Assembly (NCBI GenBank): GCA_012064415.1
Contig: SSNU01000026.1
Span: 309,419 to 373,418 of the forward strand
Length of the DNA: 64,000 nucleotides
Source of the DNA: Gyrodactylus bullatarudis
Lineage: Eukaryota > Platyhelminthes > Monogenea > Gyrodactylidea > Gyrodactylidae
Reading direction: 5' to 3'
A program made the translations under genes and the position numbers. The notes under the pieces are model-generated. The model was not told the DNA's origin. It was given only the letters and a program-made list of their open reading frames with translations, and made no database searches. Positions 37,001 through 52,144 of this stretch are shown here, piece after piece (the first letter of the stretch is position 1; the number at the start of each line of letters is the position of its first letter).

Positions 37001-39188
37001 AAATTTACAATTTGTGATGTGAATGAACTTAGAAAAAATTTTGAGTATAGTAATTATCAATAAATGAAATATCTTTACCAGTGGTGAACCTGATCAAACT
37101 CATAAGAGACGTTGTAAGAACCATTGAAAAGATTGAAGAATTTTTGAATTAAATTATTGAGAGTGGTAATTTTGAGTTTGAGAAATAACTTTCAATGAAA
37201 CGAAAGATGTGAAATAGTAAAATCTTTCGTTTGGTAACAATTTCAATGAATTCTCGAATTCATTTTACACAAAAGAGATGAAATTATAACCTTTGATTTA
37301 CAAGACGTAAATTTGAATTTATCAAGATATAGGTCCTCTCTTTTGGAAGATGGTTTACTTTCATAAGTAAAACTTTTAGAACAGCTCTAAAAACCCTAAA
37401 GCAAGAAGCTACCAAATTCAAGAAAACACAAATAAAGTATTACCCGAAAGAAGTTAGGAATAATTTTTTAGCAATATTTCAGTATTGAGAAAAAATACTC
37501 ATAGCACACGACAGAGAGTTGTTCCCATGAAAAACTTTTTGAATGTTAGCGAGAACAATTTCGAATATTGGAGAATAAAGTCTACAGTTGGCTGGCATAA
37601 AGAAAATTTATCAAATTTTTTTTTATTCATTATTTTCACTCAAATAAAATAATAAAGTGTGCAGAATCTTTTTAGGTAGCAGAGTGTGTTACCAGATTGA
37701 ATTCACACCACGCAATTTAAACTTCTAGAGAGAATTTTATGCTCTAAAATGTATTAGATACTCTTGAATAAGATGATGAGAATAGAGAATAGATTTTCAT
37801 TAGGTTCTCTCCAGATTATATTACAAGTATTTTGATTGGAAAGATAAAAATAACATGCATTAAAACATCAAATTTACATTGTACATTTCTCAAAGAATCA
37901 TCAAAAAACACCAAAAAACTCTTCAACTAGCAAGAGTTTAGAGAAAGGTGAAATATTGAATTTCTATAGTAAAAATGTAGATGGGTTTCTTTTCTTGAAA
38001 AAGCAAGCATAGGAAAATTAATTTGTTGTATTTGTCCAATGAAATCAATTATTGATTCCAGATTGTATTTGCTTTGAAGAAAAAACAAAGTTTAATCTCC
38101 ATTTAGATCAGCTAGCTAGGAATAAAAGGGGAAAGCACAAACATTCACATAGCTTTGTAGACTGTATGTCATTAATAATTAAATTAAAGATTTTTCCATG
38201 GAAATGTGCAAGAAAATCAATTTAACAGAACCAAAATAGATAGACTCTCAGATTGATAATCTTTTGATTATTCACGCAATAGAGGCAAGATAAATTCGCA
38301 TAATTTGAGTAGAGATGATACAAAAAAACAATAAACGTACTGGATTGAACTTGTGAATCCGTCTAAGATCGGCTAGGGATATATTTGTAAGGGCTTTTTC
38401 AAAAATCTCAAATGGTAAATTCCCAACATGGTCCACTTGATGGATATGATTGGCCAGGACTTGAACACAGTTTAAAACTAGAGATTGGACCTTGTTATTT
38501 TGACACGATTCTCCATTCGATGGTTTCCTCGGGGCATATAGAATTTTTTTGCTCTTGTACTTGAGGTTTCCAGCTTCAAATTCAGGGTCGATTTCTTCAG
38601 CTATAATACAGTAGTTTTAATAAGATAATTAAATGAAAAATTACCTTGTTGTAAGTCACTTTTGGACTTTTTAACCCTGTTTTTTATATAATCTGGTTCA
38701 AGACTAACATCAATTTTACCGCTAGTAGTTAATTCGATTGGTTTCCTTTTTAATGACTTTTTCTTTTGGGGAATGACTGGAACTTTGAGGGAATCCATGA
38801 AGGATATTCCTGATGAAGAATCAATTGAACCATCATCATCAGGAAGCTTGACACATTTCTCAATTGGATTATTTTTTACAACGGGTTGGGGTTTTGGTTC
38901 TTTAATCTTTATGTTTTCCTTAGCTAAATGTTCCTCAAGAATTTTCTTCCATTTTTGAATGAGGGATTTTGAAAGACTACCTAATTCATTAGGTTCATTC
39001 TTAAGACTCTTGACGGCTTTACCGATACCAGAACTTGAAAGTTCATTCAGGTTGAGGTCTATTTCTTCAAGAGTTTTGAGTACTTTGATTTTCTAAAATG
39101 ATGATAATCTATTTACTTTTTTGTTATTTATAGTTTTATCGCTTAAAGTCTGTCCCAAATGTATTAACTTATCAACGATAGATGTCAT
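31098..39188 (-). CDS. ELOA: Elongin A-like transcription elongation factor, five exons
   Basis: Elongin A stimulates RNA polymerase II elongation and, with Elongin B/C, can form a ubiquitin ligase on stalled polymerase. Exons: 39117-39188, 38645-39092, 38341-38600, 34305-34503, 31098-31366; phases agree, giving 415 aa (human about 770). The N-terminus is a TFIIS-N/LW domain (EEIDLNLNELSSSGIG, KAVKSLKN, LIQKWKKIL). Exon 3 holds a textbook BC-box SLVLNCVQVL (about 213-222) followed by LPFEIFEKAL and LRRIHKFNP, aligned with the Elongin A central domain, and continues with the W/K-rich LQPYWIKQ and LYKKLERD region. The tail is basic and poorly conserved. Introns are 24, 44, 3837 and 2938 nt. The 24-nt intron (39093-39116) is the smallest I found. 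Both long introns carry inverted repeats. Confidence 0.87.
32684..33012 (+). repeat. Foldback family single arm in an ELOA intron
   Basis: Begins TAAACCTAGTTGACATGAAG exactly as the left end at 11434 and follows it to the GATTATCACGAAGG segment at the element centre. It is one arm only, about 329 bp. Confidence 0.75.
33574..33692. repeat. Short inverted repeat in an ELOA intron
   Basis: TTTATCAAAGGTTCATCAG is mirrored about 85 bp later by a complement-related AATGAACCTTTGAGAAATG. A related segment occurs inside the inverted repeat at 44792-45215. Probably a decayed MITE. Confidence 0.45.
34910..36100. mobile_element. 1.19-kb inverted repeat with nearly identical 430-bp arms
   Basis: Arms 34910-35339 and 35672-36100 are near-perfect reverse complements over about 430 bp, with a 332-bp AT-rich spacer lacking a useful open frame. 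Outer ends read TACAGTGAACTTCC and its complement, so a TA dinucleotide flanks CAGTG ends, as in Tc1/mariner elements. It lies wholly inside the 3.8-kb ELOA intron 34504-38340. A transcript through it would fold into a long double-stranded hairpin. Confidence 0.85.
36423..36530 (+). repeat. Direct repeat in an ELOA intron, copy 1
   Basis: About 100 bp repeated at 37057-37154 in the same orientation (shared segments ATATCTTTACCAGTGGTGAA and AGAGACGTTGTAAGAACC). Copy 1 has a 12-nt insertion relative to copy 2. No known element recognised. Confidence 0.7.
37057..37154 (+). repeat. Direct repeat in an ELOA intron, copy 2
   Basis: Second copy of 36423-36530, about 630 bp downstream. The strong match suggests either ends of one insertion or a recent local duplication. 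Confidence 0.7.
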
Positions 39189-39687
39189 AATTTTTTGAAA
39201 CTTTCAAAACATAAAATTATTAAAACGAACACGAAAAATTAAAGATTACCATTAAAAATTGAAACTTTCAAATTCTCAATGATAAATGATTTGAGTCGAT
39301 GGAAAATTTCGAAATTCGAACGCTCCGGACGTTAACTTAACCTCGTTAAGCTAATCGGATCCTATTGACATTCTTCTACAGTCATTTGGAAAAATACATT
39401 GCATAAATAATAAGATTTTATTTCCACTCCAGTATTTAGTTTTAGGTAATTTTGTGAGGTTAAGGGGCTACTCAATAGCAGAACATTTTCTTCCACATTA
39501 CAAATATGAATTTTTTCTTCAAATTAACAATAAAAAATGAAGAAAAAAATATAAGGAATACTTGAGTAACCTGATGATAAATTTAGTATACAAAAATTGG
39601 TTAAGATTATGTTTTGATATCATCTGTCGTAACTGAAATACATAGAAGTTTTCATTCATTAATACATTGGCAGTAGTTTCTCTTTCT

Positions 39688-41143
39688 TTAGTTAAACAAT
39701 TTCTTGTGGAGAATTTTGACTCCGTCTGTGTCGTATTCCCTCTTGGAGATCCAAATTTTCTTAAAAGTATCGAGGGAGGCAAGTATAGATCCACCTATCC
39801 ATGTCGAATAAATTCTTTCCTGAGGGGCACTTATTTTCATTCGAGCATCTTTGGGTATAGTCTTTTTTAATTCCGAAACGAGTCTGTCGCCAAATCCTGA
39901 ATGAAGAAAATACAAATCAATATTCTCATGATAAAGATATATTAATCATTCAATTGTATCGTAAATTCCATTTCAATTTAATCTAAAATTAATCGATTTT
40001 ATGCTAACTAAACTAAAAATAGGCTTGTCATTATTCTAGTGAGAGAGTTTGTCACTTACCTTTGAATAGAGTCGAGCCCCCGGACAGGACAATATTCTCA
40101 TAGAGAGTCTTTCTAAGATCCATGTCACTCTTTTTGATTGAATAACTGAGAACCTAATGAAATAAAATAATCAGGTTAGATGAAAAAATGGATAAATACT
40201 TCATGAATTCCATTGTACTCTTGTCCAATGATTTCAGGTCTAAAGAGGACCTCTGGAGCTCTGAATCTGGCAGAGCCGATATCAAGAATGGATCCATCTG
40301 GAAGACTATATTTAGCTGTTCCGTCAATTCCTTCGACTTTTCCTACATTCAAGCTGATGAAACAGGCTTTTTCTTTAATTTGTCGGACAATCTCGAATTC
40401 TGCTGTAGTATCAAAGTTTGCTCCCTCTTTTCGGAGTAGAAGCCTTAAATGTCTGGTGACATCTCTACCAGCAAGATCTGAGCGTTCAATGGCATGAGGA
40501 AGTGCATATCCTTCATAAATAGGAACTGAGTGAGTAACACCATCCCCTGAATCTAGAACTACACCGGTTGTTCTTCCGGATGCATATCTAGAATAATTAT
40601 GTATAAAATATGAATAAATTACAAAGCGAGTACAGCTTGAATTGATATGTAAAGAGCTGGAACACTGAACGTTTCAAAAAATATTTCTGCCATTTTTTCA
40701 CGATTCTTTCTAGGATTATTCGGTGGTTCTGTTAAGAGGACCGGATGCTCTACGGAATTAATCATGAGTTGATCTTTTCCATAGATGTAGGTCCAGATGC
40801 GCTCCATGTCATTCCAATCTTGAATAATTCCGTGTTCGATTGGATATTTAATACTCATCAATCCGCGATGTTCTTCTCCTTTAGCCCCGATAAAGTAATC
40901 TCCTTCCAAATACCCAGCCATTATTCTAGTATGCTTAGGACGAGCACAGCTTAATATTTTTAGAAATAATAAAATTACTAGTTAGGGAAGCGGTATTTAG
41001 GAATTTGATCACCGGCAAAGCCAGCTTTAATGAGACCAGTTCCCTGAAAATATTCATTTTAGAAGTTGAATAGTAATATAATTGTTAATACTAACTGTAT
41101 CAATGACAACAGGCTGATTGGTAATAACATCATAACCATCCAT
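39688..41143 (-). CDS. ACTR1: Actin-related protein 1 (centractin), six exons
   Basis: Arp1 forms the short filament of dynactin, the cofactor of cytoplasmic dynein. Exons: 41096-41143, 40979-41043, 40623-40949, 40200-40587, 40060-40153, 39688-39896; phases agree and give 376 aa, exactly the length of animal Arp1. Visible actin-fold and Arp1 blocks: [100 protein letters not shown] and [20 protein letters not shown]. Introns are 52, 29, 35, 46 and 163 nt. It sits in tandem between CtBP (289 bp upstream) and ELOA (499 bp downstream) on the same strand. Confidence 0.97.
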
Positions 41144-41411
41144 CAGAAATTAGGTTCAAATTATCAAAAAATTTTCTCAAGATTTAAAAAAGCTCAAGTT
41201 AAAAAGCTGATGTTGGTTTGTTTTTCAGTATTAATAAATTTAAAATTTCGGCAAAATAATTAAGCCGAGAGCTGTTGAAGAAGAATACTTCCTAATGATT
41301 AGTAATAATTCACAACAATTAACTTTAAGGTGTTAACTTAAGCTTAGTCTTTAAGCTCAGTGTAATAAAAAATTGACTGATGAGTATGAGGAAATTTGAA
41401 AATTAGTTATC

Positions 41412-41417
41412 TTTATT
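41412..41417 (-). promoter_or_regulatory. CtBP polyadenylation signal
   Basis: AATAAA on the minus strand about 15 nt beyond the stop codon of the proposed last CtBP exon, which supports that exon. Confidence 0.65.
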
Positions 41418-41432
41418 AAAAATATAATATAT

Positions 41433-46049
<4,617 letters not shown>

Positions 46050-49000
46050 TCAAGATCTCGCAAACGGGAATTTCTGCAAACAAAATAAAAATGAACGAGA
46101 TAGGACACAGAATCAAAGTGGAGAAGAAAAACTGACATTTTTCTGACCTCTTTGGCAAGTTCATTTTCTCCTGTTGTAGCTGGAGATTCTGGCAATTCCT
46201 CATGAAATGTGAGAGGAGTTTCTCTTCTAAGCGGGGTATACTTGGGCAAGTTTAAAGAGGTATTTTTATCCTCAGCCGATTTGGTTACACTGAATCTCTT
46301 GGATATTCCTGATACATGTTAAAAGATAATCTTACTCGGCTTCTTAAAGATGTCATCGTTATTTTCACGGTCTCTTCTTGAGGTGGAAAACATTTTACGT
46401 TTGGTTGTCATGTTTTTCGGCCTGAAAATTATAGAAAATACGACTAACGTCATCTGTAAAAAGTTTACATCATCGTAAATGTTTGGATTTTTTATGTCTG
46501 CTGAGGTGTCTGGACTCATCAGAATATCATAATCAATCTCAACTTTTTTTGTTTGCCTAGTTTTACTCCTTGTTTTGTAGTCATTTTTCTTGACTGTTGA
46601 TCCTCGTTCCTTTGACTTTAACACTCGTTTTATAACATTCTTTTTCTTTGTATTTTCCAGGACAATTGCTTAAATAACAAAATTAGGTTTAAATCAATCG
46701 TATATTTCAGCGCATCTCAGTACTAATTTTGTGTGCTTTTTCAGTTAAATGGTTCTGATTTGTTGGAAAATCAAATTAATTAATCAAAAAAATTAACATG
46801 ACCTCAATAGTTGAACAAGGAATGTGATCAAGTAGTTAATCGAAATATCTATAGATTTTTCAGGTTTCTAAATTTCTATTGATTACTTTGAGTATTCAAG
46901 TTGGATGTTGTGTAATCTATTTCTCGTGGATTTTCCGGGGATATTTCATTTAGAGAGTTCCTCATGGTCAAGTTGATAAGTCTCTTTGGGGTTTTGGAAA
47001 TCTAAAATTTAATTTTTGTAAGAAATTTCAGCAAAAATTTTTTTTAATAAAAAAAATAAAATAAAACTCTGAAGCATACCGATTCCAGATCTGAATAATC
47101 TGATTCTACATAAATTTTAGGGGGTAAACTGTAACTTGAAGCAAGATTTTTCAAAACTTACGCAAAAATGATTCAGAAAATTTGAAACTCTCTTCCTAGT
47201 AAAATTATTTCTTATAGATTCATCGTGTTCTTGCAAATTTATTTAAACTCACCAGTTTTGTAGGAGACTTTTCCCTTTTATCACATAGTAAATCAATAAT
47301 GTTTACTTTACTGACTGATTCCTGGGACAATATTTCCTGTTTGCCTGCTTCTTCTACTAGACTTTTTTCCTGGAAGTTTTCAAACGTATCAAACTCCCCA
47401 TTGGTTTCCTCTGAGGGAATGACATTCGGCATGCTCTCTTCAATTTGAGGTGCTGAAGAAATTTCTTGCTGGCCTTTCTTTTCAACTATTTTCGTATTCT
47501 TCTTTTTTGCTGATTGAGCAGATAGATCCAAATCAACCTCTTCGCCAAGATGCTCCTCTTGCATGGTATCGATGAGGGATTTCTCTCCTTCAACTAATCT
47601 TTCACAATTGGTAAGGGTTTCTTCAGGATTCTCGTCAATTAGAGATTCATTTAGTTGATTGATTTTTTTTGTTTTAATAATAAGGTTGAAGTCATTTGAA
47701 GAAGAAGAAGACTGGGAACCTAACAAGGGACCTTTTAGTTTAATTGGGCTAATTTTAAACTCATCTGAAGTTTGAGAGAGAAATCTATTTTCAATGTGGC
47801 TTGTATCATCAAGTTTCCCTTCCAATGATTGGTCTGGCTCATCAAGATTTAAATCATTTGATAAATTTTTAGAATCACTCTTTGGGGATTGAATAACTGG
47901 TAGAGTAGGTTGCTCATTTACTGGATTTTGGTCTATCTCTACTAGCTCGAATTCATCTATTATTTCCTCTTCTACAACAGGATCTAAAGAAAACCTCGAG
48001 TTTGTTTCCACAATTTCCTCTGTCATGCTACTCTCATCCTTCAGCTCAGAGTTTAGTGAGGAAAAATTTATGTTTTTCTGGAAAAAAATGAGAAAATCAT
48101 GATTACATTTTCCAAAATTTCTGCATCACAAACAGCATTTTGATTGTGAACTTGGACACGATATAGTTTATTCTGCTTTGGCACAGTTTTCGGTTTGCAC
48201 TTGACTCTTTTTTCCAAGAGGATCTTTTGAAATTTCTCAAATTTCATTTCTTCATATGAATCTCGGGCTATTTGAGTGACTCTTTCCGTAATTCTAATTG
48301 CATCAGTTGTGATATTTTCGTAGATGCACTTGTTAAAGTTGGACATTCTTTCCAAAAATATTGAATCAGAAACTTAATAAATACATTTAAGGATATAGAG
48401 ATTACTTTGAAAGTCAACTCGATACGGTTGCGACTGAGAGAATGGAAAATTTTCCTCTTCTGCTTCTAAGGAGCTGGTCTCTTCATCTGTTTTCAAAACA
48501 GATATTGGAGATGAAATTTGGTAGTTTACTTTCCTTTCAGATGGATTATTAGATGAGATAAATTTAAAATTTTCAATCTCCAGGTATATACGATGAATAA
48601 TCAAGTATAGGGGTTCAATGTCATCCTCATCCTTGATTGTGAAAAATTTTAATGCCTTTAGAATACTAGGCACATTCTTGCACCAGGCATTTTCACTCGG
48701 ATTCATTTGAAAAAATATTTGACATGTTTTTAGGGATTCGTTGTCAAGAGTAAACTCTATTTTTACTTCCACCTTCTCTCGGTTTTTACCTAAAATTAGA
48801 GTTGCAAATAGAAACTTACATATTGAAAATGACTTGATGAGCTCTTGGTAGATTGTAGTCAGAGAAACTTCCTCGTTGAAGCTTTGGAGGAAAGTGATTG
48901 TTTTTGGGCCTAGGTTAAGATCAATCCAACTCTCGTTTGGAGCGATTTTCTCAAAATCTAGTTCAACTATTTCAATGGGAATAGAAAGGGATCTAAAGCT

Positions 49001-49683
49001 TTAGCTGAAAAATGAGCAAACTTTTGGTTTTCATTCTGATTCAGATTTAGGGAATTAAGGAAGAAGCGCATTATATCATTGAAATCAGAAAATGTTAGAT
49101 CTAGTTCAATGTTCGAAACGAAAGGAAATGTCTCAGCTACAAAAGAGTTTCTTTCATTGATAGGAATCAAACGTAGAACAAACTCGACCATTTCAAACTG
49201 TGTGATGTAATCTCCAATATTTCCAGATTCCAAAAGCATCTCTTTACTAAATTAATAGAGAATATTAAACTTTACAGAGATTCTCTTGGTACATCAAAGT
49301 GAATGAAATCTTCAATGTCTTCCATCACGTTGTTCAATAGATCAAGAATCTGTAAAATAAATCCAACAATAACTAACATATCTAATTTTGTAGATAAAAT
49401 GTTGTGAGCTCAGAGATTTGACAAATTGAATGCATGACTTCATGAAAACATGCTTAGATTCTTCATCACTTATGATGATTTTCATCAATTCGAGAAGTTC
49501 ATTATAGAATTCTGTGATAAGAGAGGGTATCAGTGATAATATTTGCTGTGAGGCCAATTTCAGACTTTTATCGTCAAGATCAATTTTTCTGAATAACAAA
49601 GCAATGTTTTTAATGTTTTTATTGAGTTTCTTATCTTTAGAAGACAGATTGTTGAGTATAAAATCAGAAATAAAGTTTGACAT
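46050..49683 (-). CDS. SYCP2-like synaptonemal complex protein, about 14 exons
   Basis: SYCP2 and SYCP2L are chromosome-axis/centromere proteins of meiosis. Proposed exons: 49378-49683, 49276-49349, 49022-49246, 48820-48992, 48406-48789, 48107-48372, 47253-48077, 47158-47195, 47080-47128, 46887-47001, 46449-46668, 46336-46421, 46133-46308, then a short one from 46073. Phases agree through exon 13 (979 codons). Family marks: LLESGNIGDYITQFEMVE in the N-terminal ARM-like domain, and NESWIDLNLGPKTITF followed by VKIEFTLDNES as in the SYCP2 Spt16-M-like domain. The rest is acidic, then Lys/Ser-rich and disordered. Eight introns are 27-30 nt and one 33. The 3' end is uncertain: in phase, the final exon stops after seven codons (46050), while another frame encodes a charged segment. 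It starts 100 bp from HARS. Confidence 0.75.
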
Positions 49684-49783
49684 TTGAAATTTATCTGAAA
49701 ATTGTCAGCTCTATCCAAACAAGAATATTCTCGTTTGTTAATTTATTTGGTTTAGGTTGTTCATATTTTTTCACTTTTAAAAA
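49684..49783. promoter_or_regulatory. 100-bp divergent promoter region, SYCP2-like/HARS
   Basis: The start codons of the minus-strand SYCP2-like gene and plus-strand HARS are separated by only 100 bp. A meiosis-type gene and a housekeeping synthetase therefore share one short AT-rich control region. Confidence 0.6.
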
Positions 49784-51509
49784 ATGACGGTTGAAGAGTG
49801 TGAAACTGTAAGCTGAGTTGATATCATGCTTAAAAATTATAATAACCTATTCAAATTTATCAGATATAATTCTCAAGTAATTCTTTTTGTTCTAGAATAA
49901 AAAGATTTCCGAAAAGAAAAAGAAATCAGCTCAATTTGTCCTTAAAACTGCCAAGGTAACTTCAACTTGACTAATTATTCCTTTAGGGTACCAAAGATAG
50001 AGATCCTCTCCAAGTAAAATTTACCGAAGAGATATTTGATAAAATTAAAACTGTCTTCAAAAGGCACGATGCTGTTTCTATTGATACACCTGTATTTGAA
50101 CTAAAAGTATGTTTTTATATATTTTATTTTAGGAAATACTTTCGGGTAAATATGGAGATGATTCAAAGCTTATTTATGATCTTCAAGATCAGGGTGGTGA
50201 GCTTCTATCTTTGAGATATGATCTAACTGTTCCTTTTGCTCGTTATGTCGCAATGAAAAAAATTAAACAGATTAAAAGATACCAAATTGGAAAGGTTTAT
50301 CGTCGCGACCAGCCTGTTATGACCAAGGGAAGATTTCGAGAATTTTATCAATGTGATTTCGATATCGCTGGCGAGTACAATTCGCGACTACCAGATGCTG
50401 AATGCCTAAAAATTGTTAATGAAATCTTGAAGGACATGAATCTGGGAAACTTTGAAATCAAAATAAATCACCGTAAAATTCTTGATGGACTTTTTAAAGT
50501 CTGTGGCGTCCCAGAAGATAAATTCACAGGAGCTTGTTCGTGCGTTGATAAGTTGGATAAATTGCCTTGGGCTCAAGTTCGAAAAATGATGATCGAAGAA
50601 AAGAAATTGAAAGAGGAAACGGTGGATAAGATTGGTGAATATGTCATCCTCAGAGACTATGAAATGATAATCGATTTATTCGAAAATCATGAATCTTTCA
50701 AAGACGAACCATCTATAAAAGAGGGTTTGAAGGATATTAAAGAAATTCTTACCTATTGTCAACTGTTCGGAATCCAAGATACTGTCGTTTTTGATTTGAG
50801 TCTAGCTCGAGGACTCGACTATTATACTGGTATAATATATGAAGCTATATTTTTGGGTAAGTTCTCACTCTTATTATTTCCATTTAAAAATAATCTTTAA
50901 CTGGATATTTCTTTTAAAATAGGAATAGACAATTTAACTATTCAAGAACCAAACCGAAAGTCAAAAAGTAAAGAATCAGAAGAAGACATTCCTGTAGGCA
51001 GTGTAGCCGGTGGTGGAAGATATGACAATCTAGTTGGCATGTTTGATTCTTCTGGCCAAAAAGTTCCTTGTGTTGGTGTTAGCTTTGGCATTGAAAGATT
51101 ACTAGCAATAAAAGATATGAAGAGTAAATCGGAGGACAAAATTTCCGATATTGATGTTTACATTTGTGGAGCCCATAAAGATCTCATGACTGATAGAATT
51201 AAAATAGCTAATCTCCTCTGGGATCACAAGTTGAAAGTATATCCGAATAATTTTATGCATTTGCTAAATTTAAGTTGTATTCAATTTTTATTTGATTTTT
51301 AGTGCTCGCTTTCTTACAAAATGAATCCCAAACTGCTAGATCAAATTCAATATTGCGAGAATAATAATATACCCTTTGCAATTATTATCGGCGGCGAAGA
51401 ATTGGCCAATAAAAAAGTGAAACTAAGAAATGTCAAGACTAGAGAAGAAGAACTCATTGATATCGCAAATTTAGTTCAAACTTTGGACGAAAGATTAAAG
51501 CAAAAATAA
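49784..51509 (+). CDS. HARS: Histidyl-tRNA synthetase, cytosolic type, six exons
   Basis: Class II aminoacyl-tRNA synthetase charging tRNA-His. Exons: 49784-49807, 49896-49955, 49987-50106, 50133-50856, 50923-51236, 51303-51509; phases agree, giving 482 aa (human HARS1 509). Motif blocks: KGTKDRDP at the start of the core, motif 2 [20 protein letters not shown], the histidine-binding [22 protein letters not shown], motif 3 region [10 protein letters not shown], and the C-terminal anticodon-binding domain with [17 protein letters not shown]. The N-terminus lacks a full WHEP domain; only a short Lys-rich leader (KKISEKKKK) is present. Introns are 88, 31, 26, 66 and 66 nt; the 26-nt intron (50107-50132) is fixed by frame and homology on both sides. 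No mitochondrial leader seen. Confidence 0.97.
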
Positions 51510-51525
51510 TTGTGATTTGATAAAA

Positions 51526-51531
51526 AATAAA
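51526..51531 (+). promoter_or_regulatory. HARS polyadenylation signal
   Basis: AATAAA 17 nt after the HARS stop. Cleavage some 15-25 nt further falls inside the convergent RPB9 coding region or its 3' end, so the two mRNAs should overlap tail to tail. Confidence 0.65.
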
Positions 51532-51545
51532 TACTATTCGTACGT

Positions 51546-51551
51546 TTTATT
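51546..51551 (-). promoter_or_regulatory. RPB9 polyadenylation signal containing its stop codon
   Basis: The minus-strand AATAAA includes the RPB9 TAA stop (51547-51549). No other AATAAA lies between it and the HARS stop on this strand. Confidence 0.6.
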
Positions 51552-51966
51552 CTGTCCATTTAAATAAACAATCAGGATTTGTGCACACATAGTAAAGACG
51601 CATATTTTCTTCTGCCATAAGAGTCTGAGACTGAAAGAACACTGCTTCTTGTTTTCCACAGCTTGTACAAGTGTGATCTTCAGTTCTGGGAAGAGTTGGA
51701 TCATTGACGACATCTGGAATAATCAAAGCCAATTCACTAATTATAGAAAAAATATAATTTACTCGACTTCTTTCTGTAATTTATTAGAATAAACGCAATT
51801 ATTCTCTGCTAATTGAGTGTATGAACAATTTCTACAGGCATACATCAACTTCTTAGCAGCTCGATCCTCTTTTGGGTAGAGCATATTATTACATTCTCCA
51901 CAAAAGTAAATTTTAACAGTAACAGGGTTTGTCTAAAATACAAGAACAATAGCTTACTTCATCCAT
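51547..51966 (-). CDS. POLR2I: RNA polymerase II subunit RPB9, three exons
   Basis: Small zinc-binding Pol II subunit acting in start-site choice, elongation and fidelity. Exons: 51958-51966 (three codons), 51763-51932, 51547-51736; phases agree, giving 122 aa (human 125). N-terminal zinc ribbon: CGEC (14-17) with NNMLYPKED and CRNC (36-39). Linker: [10 protein letters not shown], diagnostic of RPB9. C-terminal TFIIS-like ribbon: [15 protein letters not shown] and [11 protein letters not shown] ending KWTE. Introns are 25 and 26 nt. The stop is 37 bp from the convergent HARS stop, and the start is 178 bp from the divergent SF3A2 start. Confidence 0.96.
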
Positions 51967-52144
51967 TGAAGTCTTTTACTAAATTTATTCAAAATATCAA
52001 CCGAGCTAAACAAACTTTTATTTGTGTTCTGCATTGTTTAAATGTGATACCAGTTTCAAATTCACGATACCAATAAGTATCTTGGTACAGGTTATTAAAT
52101 AATTGGACTAGTTATCATTCTCATATTCAAGACAAGTCTTATAA
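51967..52144. promoter_or_regulatory. 178-bp divergent promoter region, RPB9/SF3A2
   Basis: Intergenic space between two divergent start codons, AT-rich. Two RNA-metabolism genes probably share it. No clear TATA box. Confidence 0.55.

Noticed and set aside
39519..39794. 91-codon minus frame downstream of Arp1
   Set aside because: Overlaps the Arp1 last exon in another frame and continues into AT-rich 3' sequence; no domain.
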